The translations under genes and the position numbers were made by a program. A stretch of 64,000 nt of DNA from Perilla frutescens (Eukaryota > Streptophyta > Magnoliopsida > Lamiales > Lamiaceae), in assembly GCA_026008535.1 (NCBI GenBank), contig BRKX01000012.1, positions 23,589,848 to 23,653,847 on the forward strand. The letters run 5' to 3'. Each line of letters starts with the position of its first letter. Positions within the stretch are counted from its first letter, which is position 1. Positions 1-10,659 of the stretch are shown here, piece after piece. Under the pieces are notes generated by a model, which did not search any database, was not told the DNA's origin, and was given only the letters and a program-made list of their open reading frames with translations.

Positions 1-637
1 GAGAGAGAGACTTCAACGGTAATATTTGAGTAACACGTGTTTTTACCGTTTCCACTATTGAAAATTTTGAACTTATCTTTTCTCTCTAGCTGTTTCTTCT
101 TGGCTTGAAACTGATTACATCATCAGTTGGCTTCGACTGTAGCTGATGATCTCCATATTGATCAGTTCCAACTGAGTTATTTTCTCATCAGTTCCTTACT
201 TCCTCAACTGCTTGAACTTTTAATTCAGCTGTTTCTCAGTTCAGCTGATCCTTCAGTTCTGCTGCTTTCCTTCAGCTGGTTCTTGAACTGATGTCTCCTT
301 ATTGAGTTGAAGCCAGTTCCTTTCATTTCTCCATCAGTTTGATGATTTTGCAGTTGGTATGTTTTGCTTGACTAACAGGATCATCAGTTGAGACCATTTG
401 ACCAACTCTGCCTTGCTCCTTTCCTCAGTTTGAGCAAATGAACTGATGATTCAGTTGAGCTGATGAGTTAGGCTGATCAGCTTCTGTTTACTTTCTTTGC
501 ACATCTTCTTGCTTCATTTCAAACTGATAGCTTATGTGTCTAACTGATCAGTTTAACGACTTTTTCAGTTATGAACTACTCATTTGGATGATTTGAAGCC
601 TTCCGGTTCAGTTCCTCTCTTCAGCTGGAACGGTTTC
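1..637 (-). other. 3' noncoding region of the copia element
   Basis: No ORF. Positions 1-10 are a (GA) run. The rest is dense in CAGTT/AACTG words (CAGTTG, CAGCTG, ATCAGTT), the same vocabulary as in the LTR at 7330-8100, so it belongs to the element between the pol stop and the missing 3' LTR. No polypurine tract could be placed. Confidence 0.6.
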
Positions 638-1630
638 TTAGCATTTTTCTTCCAGTTGACTGTCTTCATCCTTTGATGCTAGCTCAAGTAGCCCTAGTTG
701 TATGCATAGCTCCATAAAGCTTGCCTCAGTCAATGGTTTGGTGAAGATGTCAGTTATCTGCTTCTCCGTGTTGACATATTTGATGCATATGTCCTTCTTC
801 TCGATGTGATCTCTGATGAAGTGATGTCTTATGTCAATGTGCTTAGTTCTTGAATGCAGAACTGGATTCTGAGATATTTCAATTGCACTATTGTTGTCAC
901 AGAATATAGGTACTTCTTCAATTTCGACTTTGTAGTCCTTCAACTGTTGCTTTATCCAGAATATCTGAGCACAACAGCTTCCCGCAGCTACATATTCTGC
1001 TTCAGTTGTTGACGTGGCAACTGAGTGCTGCTTCTTGCTAAATGATGATATCAGTTTGCTTCTAAGAAACTGACATGTTCCACTGGTGTTTTTTCTGTCG
1101 ATCTTGCATCCACCAAAGTCTGAATCCGAATAACCAATTAGACTCAAACTATCATCTCTGGGATACCATATTCCAAGATTTATGGTTCCTTTGAGATATT
1201 TGATAATCCTCTTTGCTGCTTCAAGATGGCTTTTCTTTAGGTTGGCTTGAAACCGTGCGCATAGACTGACTGAATAGGAGATGTCTGGTCGGCTAGCTGT
1301 TAGATAAAGTAGCGACCCAATGATTCGTCTGTAATATGTTTGGCTCACTGATTCTCTTTCTTCATCAAGAGTTAGCTGAACTGATGTATTCATATGAATC
1401 TTGAGAGTTTTTCTTTTATTAACTCCAAACTTCTTGACTAGCTCCTTAGTGTACTTGGCCTGGCTGATAAAGATCCCATCTTTCAGCTGCTTCACTTGGA
1501 GTCCTAGGAAGAATGTCAATTCTTCCATCATGCTCATCTCAAATTCACTTTGCATTAGTTGAGCGAATCGTATGCATAGATCTTTACTTTTTGATCCAAA
1601 AATTATGTCATCCACATAAATTTGAACCAT
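638..1630 (-). pseudogene. Copia pol fragment: RT palm C-terminal part and RNase H
   Basis: Open frame of 330 codons. It starts in the RT active site: YVDDIIFG is visible at residues 5-12, carrying the catalytic Asp pair of copia-type RT. Residues about 165-290 are a copia RNase H: GYSDSDFGG, then TSTTEAEYVAA, then CDNNSAI, and KHIDIRHHFIRDH. The frame ends with TDIFTKPL, the usual copia Pol C-terminus. It is in the same frame as the two segments upstream (1646-1867 and 1868-2941), separated from the first by one TGA. The reported start Met is internal; the natural protein would be the polyprotein. Role in an intact element: reverse transcription of element RNA in virus-like particles. Here it is a non-functional fragment. 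Confidence 0.93.
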
Positions 1631-1645
1631 TAAGATCTCAGTTGA

Positions 1646-1867
1646 TCATTCTATTCGGAATAGAGTTCGATCAATGACTCCCTTTTGAAACCCATTTTTC
1701 AGCAAGAATGTTGTGAGAGTTTCATACCATGCTCTAGGAGCTTGTTTTAGTCCGTAGAGGGCTTTCTTCAGCTTGAAGACTTCATCCCCAATTTCAAAGC
1801 CTGGCGGTTGCTCGACATACACATCCTTCTTGAGTATTCCTTGAAGAAAAGCACTCTTGACATCCAT
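1646..1867 (-). pseudogene. Copia pol fragment: RT fingers/palm N-terminal part
   Basis: A 73-codon open stretch beginning MDVKSAFLQG, the first catalytic-Asp motif of copia RT, followed by VYVEQPPGFE and KALYGLKQAPRAWYE, both hallmarks of the family. It is bounded upstream by TAA just before the MDVKSAF motif and downstream by TGA about eight codons before the YVDD segment. All three RT pieces share one reading frame, so these are point nonsense mutations and not frameshifts. Confidence 0.92.
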
Positions 1868-2941
1868 TTAGTAGACTGTGAAGTTGAAGTGAGCTGCATA
1901 GGCTAGGAACAGTGTGATGGCTTCCAATCTTGCAACTGGTGTGAATGTCTCATCAAAGTCGATCCCTTTACTTTGTGAGTATCCTTTGGCTACTAGTCTT
2001 ACCTTGTTCCTTATGATCACACCTTGTTCATCCAGCTTGTTGCGAAAAACCCATTTTGTACCAATGACCTTCTGAGATTTTGGTCTATCGACAAGAAACC
2101 ATACGTCATTTCTTTTGAACTGATTTAGTTCTTCTTGCATGGCCATGATCCAGTCTGAATCTTCTAAGGCTTCTTTTACGTTTACTGGTTCTGTTTGAGA
2201 TATGAAGCATGTGAATAATGCATGCTCAGTTGAACTTCTGGTTTGAACTTGACTTCTTGGATCACCAACTATCTTGTCAGTTGGATGGCTTCGGAGCCAT
2301 TTGGGCAAAATAGCTTCAGCTGGTTCTATTGTGGTGACGTCATCAGTCGCCCTTTCATCAGTTAGTTCGACATCTTCATCAGTTCTTCCCCCTGTTTCAG
2401 TTGTGGGGCTTGTGGTCTCAGCACGATTTGTGTCTTCATTGACCAGATTGTTCTCAACTGGTTTAGTACCAGTTTTATCGCCTTCTTCTAGTGAAACCTC
2501 AAGCCGCTCTAGAACAATGTGATCCATATAGTCCTGCGAGTTCTCAGTTTTACTAGGTAGTACTTGAACTGATGTGTCTATTGTTTCTTTGTTCCTGTAC
2601 TCATTAGCAAATTCATCAAATACCACATGACATGTTATTTCCACAACAAGAGTTCGTTTATTGAACACTCTGTAAGCTTGTACGTGAGGTGAATTATACC
2701 CAAGAAATATTCCCTCATCAGCTTTAGCACTGAAGGCTTTCAGTTGAGTCTCGCCATTGTTGTGAATATAACATTTACAGCCAAATACTTTAAAATATGA
2801 AATGAAAGGCTTATGACCCTTATGCAGTTCATAGGGTGTTTTGTCATGTGCGGTGACAATGGCACTTCGATTTTGAGTGTGGCAAGTTGTGTTAACTGTT
2901 TCAGCCCAGTAACCTTCAGCTATGTTGGCATCAGCTATCAT
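1868..2941 (-). pseudogene. Copia pol fragment: integrase C-terminal region and start of RT
   Basis: A 357-codon open frame. Residues 1-60 continue the integrase (AEGYWAETV, TPYELHKGHKP, FKVFGCKCYIH). Residues about 60-260 form the variable hydrophilic linker typical of copia Pol between integrase and RT. The RT begins near residue 265 (ALEDSDWIMAMQEEL, GTKWVFRNKLDE, RLVAKGYSQSKGIDFDETF, PVARLEAI). It stops at a TAA immediately before the next RT segment. A plus-strand frame at 2274-2522 and another at 2813-3016 are shadows of this one. Confidence 0.92.
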
Positions 2942-3480
2942 TGCTCGAGCTACTTCTTTCAGTGTCTAGTTTTACCGTTCAGCTACACCATTTTGTTGTG
3001 GAGTCCTTACAGCTGAGTGTTCATGAGTGATTCCAAGTTTGTTGAGAAAACTGATCATTTGCTAATTCACAAATCCAGTTCTATTGTCGGAAGCGAATCC
3101 TTTGAACTGATCTCTCTTTTTCAGTTTGTAGCCTTCTGATCAGCGCCGTTAGCTTGTCGTAAGTTTTATCTTTGCTCCTCAAGAATTCCACCCATGTATA
3201 TCTTGAGAAATCATCAACTACTACAAGAGTGAATCTTTTACCTTTTGGGGTCTGTGTTCTGACTGGACCAAACAGATCCCATATGTAGTAGTTGGAGACA
3301 ATCAGTTGTTCATGGTGGATGACTCATATTCTTGAAGGATGACTTCACTTGCTTCCCTTTTTGGCATGGTCCACACACACCTGTTTTCTTATATATCTCC
3401 TTGGGAAGCCCCTCAACTAGCTCTTTCTTGGCTAGGTAGTTGATTGTTTTGAAGTTGAGGTGGTTCAGTCGTCGATGCCA
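2942..3480 (-). pseudogene. Copia integrase catalytic core, broken
   Basis: Translating the minus strand shows WDLFGPVRTQTPKGKRF followed by VVVDDFSRYTWVEF (first catalytic Asp), then ASDNRTGFVN (second Asp region) and TPQQNGVAER (catalytic Glu region). Stops interrupt the frame, including one after GFVN and one after NGVAER, and the N-terminal part lies in a different frame from the downstream RT block, so at least one indel occurred here. The GAG-pre-integrase segment WHRRLNHLNF with its following zinc-binding CGPCQKG piece lies at the right end. Confidence 0.85.
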
Positions 3481-3483
3481 TAG

Positions 3484-3921
3484 CTAGCTTGCTTCAGTTG
3501 ATCCCTTTGAAAGAAAGCAAGCTTCTGAGTAGCCGGTTGACCAGTCAACAATATACATGTTGCCTCTCCTTATTCCAATGAGAAGAATTACTCCAGTTGA
3601 CTTGTCTCTTATGTTGTAGGAGTTTTTGGTGAAGTCAACTGAGTAGCCATTGTCGCACAGTTGGCTGATGCTGAGTAGTTTGTGTTTTAATCCATCCACA
3701 TGGGAGACTCCATTTACTATAACTTTTCATTTGACCACGAACCCTTCTCCAATGGTTCGGCTCTTAGAGTTGTCTCCAAATGTGACAAGTGGACCTTTGA
3801 TTTCTTCATAACCATCAAGATCTTCTCTATCTCCGGTCATGTGCTTGGAGCACCCGCTATCTAGATACCAGATATCTTTGGTTTTCTTCATAGATATGAT
3901 GCTCTTATCCTGAAAAAACAA
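3484..3921 (-). pseudogene. Copia aspartic protease and pre-integrase segment
   Basis: Two same-frame open pieces (3727-3921 and 3484-3699) separated by one TGA. The first shows WYLDSGCSKHMTG, where DSG is the retropepsin active-site triad of copia elements, and then VTFGDNSKSRTIGEG, typical of the protease flap region. The second shows LKHKLLSISQLCD and the start of the pre-integrase region. In a working element the protease processes the Gag-Pol polyprotein. Here the frame ends in a stop before WHRRLNH. Confidence 0.9.
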
Positions 3922-4971
3922 GGATTAGCATTTAGGGACCCATTTCATATCAGGTCCTTGTTGATACATTAAGCTTTTTGGAATCCAAACTTGCCAAACT
4001 TTTGGCTTTTTATCATTTAGTGATCCAACTGATTTAGATCGCTTGACCAGTTTAGATTTTCTTTCAACTCTTCTATTTTGAGTTGAATCAGTTGAATGGT
4101 ACCTGCGCTTATAGTTAGTAGGATAAAATAATTCAACTAAAATGCTTTGGTCATGAGACCTTTGAGCTCTTTGATCAGGCCAGTGCCTTGTATGTTTCCA
4201 GTTTATTGGTTTGAACCCTTTTGGTTCATTTCTGGAATCCAGGTACTCGTTATAGTGATGGTAGGGTTCAAATGAGTTTCTTTGATCTCTCTTATAGATG
4301 TTCTGGTTGAACTTCTTTGTAGGATAGGCTTGAGATCTAAACTGGTTTTTCTTTCTGAAGTGGGCTGATCTATCAGTTTGTCTTAGGGGCTTTCTGTGTT
4401 GAGCTGGTGGTCTTTATTGAACTGAAGGCTTTGAATGAATAAATTGGTTTGAGTGAACTGTTGGTCTTGGCTGGAATTTTGGCTTCAGTTGACCTGGTGT
4501 TTTTGGTTGGGAGAACTGACTGAATTGTCTGGGCTGAGTTTAAGGATTTCTCAATATTCATTTGCCTTTAGTTGGCTCAGCTAGCTGATCATGAATTGAC
4601 CTGGTGAATCCTTTTAGGATTCCTTTATCACTAGGTTGAGCAGTTGCCTTTCCTTTCTCTAAGGCAGTGAACTTGTTATATCGTAGCCCCGTGCTACTGG
4701 TTCCAGTTCTCTGATGATTTAGTATCTCATCTAGAGTTTGAGATCTCTTTTTGAACTTCAGAGTTACTTTTTCTCTCTCATGGATCTCTTACTTGAGTTT
4801 TTGATTCTCAGCTTCTAGATCGACAGTTCTTAATTTTAACTTTTCAAATTCCACAAACTGGGACTCAAGATAATGCATTCTTTCATGATCAATGCTCAGT
4901 TTTCTAACTTTATTTCTCAGTTCATCATTTTCATCTTTCAATTCAACATGCAAACAGGATATTGAAGCTAA
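3922..4971 (-). pseudogene. Degenerate gag-to-protease linker of the copia element
   Basis: No long open frame. The only short frame (4373-4561, 62 codons, rich in S, T, K and N) has no recognisable domain. By position it joins the zinc-knuckle part of gag to the protease. Confidence 0.5.
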
Positions 4972-5424
4972 TTAATCTTCTAGCATCATAAGTTTCATAT
5001 CAAGTTCATTGCTAGAGACAGTTGCTTTATTAATATGATAGAAGGAGGTTTGAGAATCAGCTGTACTAACCTCTTCATCATTGTCAGCCATGAGGCAAAA
5101 TAGTGCTTCATTATCTGAGTTGTAGCCGTCAGAATCAATTTCAGATGGATAGTCTGAATCGTCTAGCACAGCATTCTCGTAGTTTGTAACCATTGCTTTC
5201 CTTTTGAAGAAGCTCCTCCTCACTTTGGCTTTCTTGTCTTTAGGAAGTTCTGGATATTCATATATGTAGTGTCCTTGTTTGTGGCAGTGAAAACATTCTC
5301 CTAGATTTCGATTACCACCCCTGAACGGTTCAGCTGGTTGATGAGTTCTCTCATCTTTTGGAATTTCATCAATTTGAGGTGGAACTAATTGTTTATCCCG
5401 AACTCTCTTCAGCTTTTCTAACAA
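4972..5424 (-). pseudogene. Copia gag C-terminal part with defective zinc knuckle
   Basis: A 150-codon frame. Residues 42-55 read GECFHCHKQGHYIYEY, matching the CX2CX4HX4C retroviral-type zinc knuckle except that the last Cys is Tyr, so the knuckle cannot bind zinc normally. A basic stretch follows (DKKAKVRRSFFKRK) and then an acidic tail with many D and E residues. The knuckle normally binds element RNA for packaging. This frame differs from that of the upstream gag piece, showing an indel or in-frame loss near 5425-5458. Confidence 0.85.
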
Positions 5425-5458
5425 CCTGGTAACTGACTGAATTTGATCATTGATGTCT

Positions 5459-6301
5459 TCAGTCAGGTTCTCCTTTTTTTTCAGTTGTTTCTCTTTTTCG
5501 TTCGGATGAAGATCCGCCTTGATTTTCTCTGGCTAGTGAGCTCCTAGGTCGGAAGTTGTTCCTTCCTCGAGTATCTCTAAACCGATTCCTTTCACCATAG
5601 GCTGCATCTTGAACTAACAATGTTGATGCTTCCTTCTTCCGGTTTAGGTTGTACTCATGAGCTTTGAGAGAGCCAAACAATTCTCTGGGAATGATGCTAT
5701 TTAGATTTCTTGATTCTTTTGTAGCTATTACTTTCATGTCCCATTCTTCAGTGAGATTATCCAAAACTTTGGAATTCATCTCAGAATTGGGATAACTTCT
5801 CCCGAGGTTGGTCATCTCACTGATGATGCCTAGAAATCTGATTTCAAGGCTTGAGATGGACTCTTCTGGCTGCATTTTGAAGGACTCATATCTGTCTACT
5901 GACAGTTGGAGCTTGTTTCCTTTGATGGCTTCGGATTCTTGACATAGATCAGCTAGTAAATCCCATATCTCCTTGGCAGTTGTGCAGTTCTTTGTGTCCT
6001 TCATTCTGTCATCATCTAGGGTTTGAAATAGTGCAGCTTGAGCAACGAATTCTAGATTCTTCAACTTCTTCTCTTCACTGGTGAGAAGATTAGTTGGCTT
6101 TGGGATCCTTACTGGTTGATTGATATCAACTATATGAGCATCATTGTCCATCATGATGATGATTAGACCATCTTCAATAACTTCCCACATGTTCTCATGG
6201 ATCGAGCAGAGATGCGTCTTCATTCTCCTGCTCCAATTATCATAATTCTCAACTAAAAACAAAGGTAGCTTATGGTTTCCCATAGCTTGAAATGTTAGCA
6301 C
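5459..6301 (-). pseudogene. Copia gag capsid region
   Basis: A 280-codon frame beginning just downstream of the primer-binding site, as expected for gag. It shows the plant copia gag (DUF4219/UBN2-type) layout: LVENYDNWSRRMKTHL near residue 16, MWEVIEDG, then AKEIWDLLADLCQ and the UBN2-like SSLEIRFLGIISEM and VLDNLTEEWDMKV. The C-terminus is basic and low complexity. The Met at 6301 lies about 60 bases from the PBS, so it is a plausible natural start. The role in an intact element is to form the virus-like particle. The frame stops before the knuckle. Confidence 0.87.
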
Positions 6302-6358
6302 AGATAAGTAGATCTGATTCAGTTGATCTGTAGAAACGGCTGATCCTTAGAATCAACG

Positions 6359-6370
6359 GTTCTGATACCA
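6359..6370 (-). other. Primer-binding site (initiator Met-tRNA) of the copia element
   Basis: On the minus strand TGGTATCAGAAC directly follows the 5' LTR after two spacer bases. It matches the plant initiator Met-tRNA PBS (TGGTATCAGAGC) except at one position. It fixes the LTR inner boundary at 6373 and the transcription direction as minus. Confidence 0.88.
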
Positions 6371-7123
6371 CTTGTTGGTCCCGGGCGAGTCGATATCAGT
6401 TTAGAGGGGGGTGAATAAACTGATAAAAAAAATTTACTTCAAATTGCGGAATAATAAGGGCCCTTAACTCGCTTAGTAACTTTTCTATGCACAATGTGGT
6501 TGAGCTCTTTTAACAGCTTCAGTGCCGATTGTGTGAGCTTGTGTACAGTTCAAAAATATGCAAGTAATCAAAACAGTACATCACACAAATGATTTATAGA
6601 GCTTCGAAGTCTCAAACTTCTACGTCCTCTCTTCCTTCCGCAGAAGGGCAACTTCAATATATAACTTGAGTTTCTTTACAAATTACACAATGAAGGACAG
6701 TTGGCTGAACCTGGTAACTGCTCGCTACCTCAGCGGGTCGACGGCTCATACTTGAAGTCCCTAACTGCTCGCTAGGAAGGTAGGTGCTATTGACGTCTTT
6801 ACAAGATTAAAGATCTCTTTCGATCTTCAAGAGGTTAGTCTTGAACAGGGGGTATCAACTGATGTGCTCCTTCAATTGAGCTGGATAGTTGATCGTTGTA
6901 TTGCTGAAACTGAGAAGGCTGCCCTGGCTGATTTATCAACAGCTGGCTGAATATTTTGACTTTGTGAATTCTTCTTCTCAGTTGGACTCTCGCAGTTTTT
7001 AGCAAATGCTAAACTTGAGCTATGTGGGAGGGAGAAAGAAAGCTCTACTTGAATGAAGGCTTCAAGAATAAGTATTGCGAAAAGTCTCGGAGGCAAGAGT
7101 GTTTAAAACTTTGATTCACTCAT

Positions 7124-7132
7124 CTTTTATAG
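7124..7132 (-). promoter_or_regulatory. Possible TATA box of the copia LTR
   Basis: CTATAAAAG on the minus strand, in the middle of the LTR, a reasonable U3/R position. It is the best TATA match seen in the LTR. No transcript evidence is available here. Confidence 0.45.
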
Positions 7133-7385
7133 AGAAGTGATTTTATGACCGTTGAGTTCCATTGATCGATGGCTCTGTTGGTTCACCAATGGCAGATGGT
7201 CTTTATTGATCACTGGAGCTTTTGATTGAATTAGCCGTTGCTTTGCCAATCGATCTCCATTGGATATTTAATTCCAGGATCTCCGTTGAAGCATTTATTC
7301 CAAGATTCGCCGGTTGGGCAATAACTCCAGGGTTCTCTGGCTGGCAGTTCTGAGCCTCAGTTTTAGCAACTTTGAGTTCCAATTG

Positions 7386-7690
7386 GCAGTTCTGAACTTA
7401 TCTGTTCAGTTCGGCTATTACTCCAGTTTACAGTTCTAAGCTTGTCTGATCAGTTTGGTTGTTACTCCAATTGGCAGTTCTGAGCTTGTCTGCTCAGTTC
7501 GGCTATTGCTCCAGTTTGCAATTTTGAGCTTGTCTGCTCAGTTTGGTTGTTACTCCAGTTGGCAGTTCTGAGCTTGTCTGCTCAGTTCGGCTATTGCTCC
7601 AGTTTGCAGTTCGGAGCTTGTCTGCACAGTTTGGTTGTTGCTTCAGTTTGCAGTTCTGAGCTTGTCTGATCAGTTCGACTAATCATTCTC
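7386..7690 (-). repeat. Imperfect ~44-bp tandem repeats inside the copia LTR (U3)
   Basis: About seven copies of a unit built from CAGTTCTGAGCTTGTCTGCT followed by CAGTTCGGCTATTGCTCC; alternate copies read GGTTGTTACTCC in place of GGCTATTGCTCC. It lies upstream of the putative TATA box, where retrotransposon enhancer repeats are commonly found (inference). Confidence 0.8.
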
Positions 7691-8570
7691 AAGCTCTCTT
7701 GTCAGCTTGACTATTCACAAGTTGTTGACTAGCTTGTCAATTTGACTGCTTTCTCTTGAGCTTTCTTGTCAGCTTGACTAGTCACAAGCTGGCTAACTCC
7801 AGTTCTGACCTTTAGCTGGTTTGTCTGTTCACTTCAGTTTGGCCATCAGTTGGACACTTCCAGTCTTTCAGTTTAAACTGATCTCGTATCAGTTTCTTTA
7901 GTCTAGTCGATTCTTTTCTCCCTCAGCTCAGCTGACTTAGCTGTCAGTTTGTTTCGACTGGTTCGTCTCTTCGAATCCTCAGTTGAATTGAGTTCTGACT
8001 GATTGGCGTATCCTCCCAGCTGGTAGACCATACTTCAGTTTGGTTGACTTCAGCTTTAATTGAGTTCCTCTTTGATGCTCTGGATTGATCAGCTTAGATC
8101 TACAGCTTGAATTTTAGTCAGCTTTTCATAAATAGTTTTGACATCTTATCAAAACCTTATCTAGAGATTCCTTGATAGTTTTTCCTAACAATGATCTGGC
8201 TCATCCAACTCCCCCACCACTAGCACCGTCTCGATGCATCTGAAAAATAAAAAAACATTAATCTAGAAAGGTAACAAATGCCAACAATATCAACAAACAC
8301 TAACAATTCAATAATTAACATATATTAAATATAAAAATAAAATACCTAATTTTTTTCAAAATTTCGGCAGCACCTATGTGAATTTCATAGTCCCAAGTTC
8401 TCAACTCTACGCTAATTGATCTATGTTCTTCTAATCGATTCATAACAGCAATACCAACAAACACCAACAATTCAATAAAGAGAGATCCAAGTGCCCTCAG
8501 CCCATTCAAATTAAACAAGTAATAAAGAGGGATCAGGGGCCCTCATCCCACAAAAAATAGCATGATAATT

Positions 8571-8890
8571 GAATAAAAAGCATACTTAGCCTAAATTACC
8601 CAAATATCTTTAACAAAATTGGCATACTTAGCATGAAAATTGCTTACATAGCATACTTAATTGGAAAAAAATTGCCCAAATAAATTTAACAGAATTGACA
8701 TACTTAGCATGATAATTGCATAAATAATATACTTAATTAGCCTAATTTGCCCAAATAAATTTAACATAATTGGCATACTTAGCATGATAATTGCATAAAT
8801 AATATACTTATCCTGAATTGCCCAAATTAATTTAACAAAATTGATAAACTTAGCATGATAATTGCATAAATAGCATACTTAGCGTATTTA
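8571..8890. repeat. Degenerate ~75-85 bp tandem repeats, AT-rich
   Basis: Four to five diverged copies share the words GCATACTTAGCATGATAATT, GCATAAATAATATACTTA and GCCCAAATAAATTTAACA. Noncoding. It lies within the CACTA remnant. Confidence 0.75.
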
Positions 8891-9660
8891 ATTTTATTCT
8901 AAACCTATTTACTAACCTCGTATCAGCAGCAGTGTACACAATAATGCCCAACAATCATGAACAAGCAAAACTGCATAAATTAATCCCAATTAATTATTAC
9001 TTCTCAACACATAACAACTTAAGCAAACTATGATCACAAAAGTATAGATATATGAATCGCTGCATAAGAAAACTAAAAAAAAAAAACCAATCTTATAAGC
9101 ATAACACGCTCCTGGAGACGAAGTCCTTTCCCCTAAATACCTAGCTTTTCTTCATCCAAAAGTAAATTGGAAAGTATTGGATTTTTTATCCCAAAAGCAC
9201 CACATTCATCTTTATAATTCAAATCTCAACCACGAAAGCACCAGATTCATCTTTCTCCCAAAAATTCAATAAATTCAATAAATCTCAACTTTTATTTTTA
9301 AATTTTTTATCCAAAATACAATCAACCACTAATACCAATCAAAATTGAAGTGCAGATGGGTCAAAACATAAGACTATTTTGATCCAAAATATAAAAAATT
9401 AGAAATTATGTATACATTTTCAAAACAGGTTCAACATTTCTATAAGCCAAGGGAATTCATCACATTTTTACACTTCCAAAACTGCAAATTTTCTATTTCA
9501 TAACTGTATCAGCAGCAAGTTTACTAAACCATCCATGACCATCAAAAATAAACACTAAAATAATAATAATAATAATTCGAAATAAAATACAATGATCATA
9601 ATATACACAGACACATATACACAAAATTTCAATTCCAACAAACTTATCCAAAAAAAAAAA
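8891..9660. other. AT-rich noncoding interior of the CACTA remnant
   Basis: No credible gene. Poly-A runs and a stretch of TAA repeats near 9560-9575 are the only structure noticed. Confidence 0.5.
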
Positions 9661-9697
9661 TAACAATCAGAGAGAGAGGGGGAGAGAGATAGCAGAG

Positions 9698-9747
<50 letters not shown>

Positions 9748-9935
9748 TGTGTGTGTGACAGTTCGAGAGAGAGAGATCGAGAGAGAAAGAGCAGAGAGAC
9801 GGAGAGAGGGAGAGCAGAGAGAGGGAGAGATAGGGAGAGAGGACTTACAGTCGGCGGCAAGCGTTGGCGCCCGCTCTGAAGCGGTTCCAATCGCGGAGGG
9901 GGCAGGGGAGAGAGAGAGAGGAGAAGGGTGGGGGC
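9661..9935. repeat. (GA)n / (GT)n microsatellite block
   Basis: GA-rich runs from about 9667, then GT x 23 at 9701-9746, then interrupted GT and GA-rich sequence to about 9935. Long frames on both strands here (for example 9555-10079 minus and 9701-10069 plus) translate to CV, HT or SL repeats and are artefacts of the simple sequence. Confidence 0.93.
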
Positions 9936-10054
9936 ACGGCTGGAGAGGGAGGACGGCGTCGGCAAGGCGGGGGAGGGAAATCGGCAATTTGGAGGAGAAA
10001 TTAGGGCTTTGGAGTGAAATGAGAGAGGGAAGAGGGAGACCCGTATATCAGGAT

Positions 10055-10640
10055 TTAACGACGGACTAACGACATTCACATTCCGTCGTTAGATTTAATT
10101 AATATAATTTTTTTTATTCGGAAAATCTTAACAACAGACACTGTTCGTCGTTAGATTTAATTAATTTAATTATTTTAATGTGGAAAATAGTAACGACGGT
10201 AAATTTAATTTATTTATTTATTTTTATCCGAAAAATAGTAACGACGGACAGTGTCCGTCGTTAAATTTAATTAATTTTTTCGTAAAACACTAATGATGGA
10301 CCACGTTCGTCGTTAACTTTTATTAATTTAATTATTTTAATCTGACAAATATTAACGACGGACACTTTCCGTCGTTAAATTTAATTAATTTAATTATTTC
10401 AAATTGAAAAACTCTAACGACGAATACGATCCGTCATTAAATTTAATTTTTAAAATAATTTAAAAATAAAAGCAATCTAAAGATGGATAGGGGCCGTCGT
10501 TAAGAGTAACGACGGTACGACCGTCGTTAAATATAGGCGCAAAACATTCCCGCCAATTGAAACTATAGCAACGGACATTCTGACGCTAGTCCATCGTTAT
10601 CTCCGACGGAATTGGTTTGTCGTTAATTTCCGTCGCTAAA
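10055..10640. repeat. Palindromic subterminal repeat array of the CACTA element
   Basis: About nine units of roughly 50-60 bp, each with AACGACGGACA..TCCGTCGTTAAATTT, so every unit can pair with itself. Units are separated by TAATTAATTTAATTA spacers. In En/Spm, subterminal repeats bind the TNPA protein; by analogy these are likely transposase-protein binding sites (inference). Related units recur at 52196-52520. Confidence 0.85.
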
Positions 10641-10659
10641 TAGCAAATTTCTTGTAGTG
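10641..10659 (-). other. CACTA terminal inverted repeat (right end)
   Basis: Minus strand CACTACAAGAAATTTGCTA. It marks the outer boundary of the transposon. Confidence 0.85.

Larger units (their letters stand above)
1..8190 (-). mobile_element. Ty1/copia LTR retrotransposon, degenerate, left LTR outside window
   Basis: Read on the minus strand the order is 5' LTR (8190-6373), primer-binding site, gag, zinc knuckle, aspartic protease, integrase, reverse transcriptase, RNase H, 3' noncoding DNA. Protease before integrase before RT is the Ty1/copia order. The element is inactive: gag and pol are split by several in-frame stops and at least one frame change. The RT and RNase H parts stay in one frame across two stops, so decay is moderate. 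The LTR begins TGTTAGG and ends CCAACA on the minus strand. The five bases right of the LTR are ATGAT; the matching TSD copy would lie outside the window. It seems to have inserted into a CACTA element whose remainder lies at 8191-10659 (inference). Confidence 0.93.
6373..8190 (-). repeat. 5' LTR of the copia element (1818 bp)
   Basis: The plus-strand sequence runs from TGTTGGTCCCGGG to TTTTTCCTAACA; on the minus strand it starts TGTTAGG and ends CCAACA, giving a short imperfect terminal inverted repeat with TG..CA ends. The inner end abuts the PBS. A 74-codon minus-strand frame at 6872-7096 inside it has no domain and is not annotated as a gene. Confidence 0.85.
8191..10659 (-). mobile_element. 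Right portion of a CACTA (En/Spm) DNA transposon, interrupted by the copia insertion
   Basis: The right end reads, on the minus strand, CACTACAAGAAATTTGC, the usual plant CACTA terminus, with bases TGT outside it as a possible 3-bp TSD. Next to it is a block of palindromic subterminal repeats, also typical of CACTA. The left end is not visible because the copia element starts at 8190. At 8191-8222 the minus strand has a possible splice acceptor (TTTTTCAG) followed by a short open stretch with Gly-rich coding, perhaps a transposase exon, but this is weak. Confidence 0.75.

Noticed and set aside
9555..10079. Long overlapping frames on both strands (174, 122 and 106 codons)
   Set aside because: They translate GT/GA microsatellites into CV, HT and SL repeats; no domain, no plausible gene structure.
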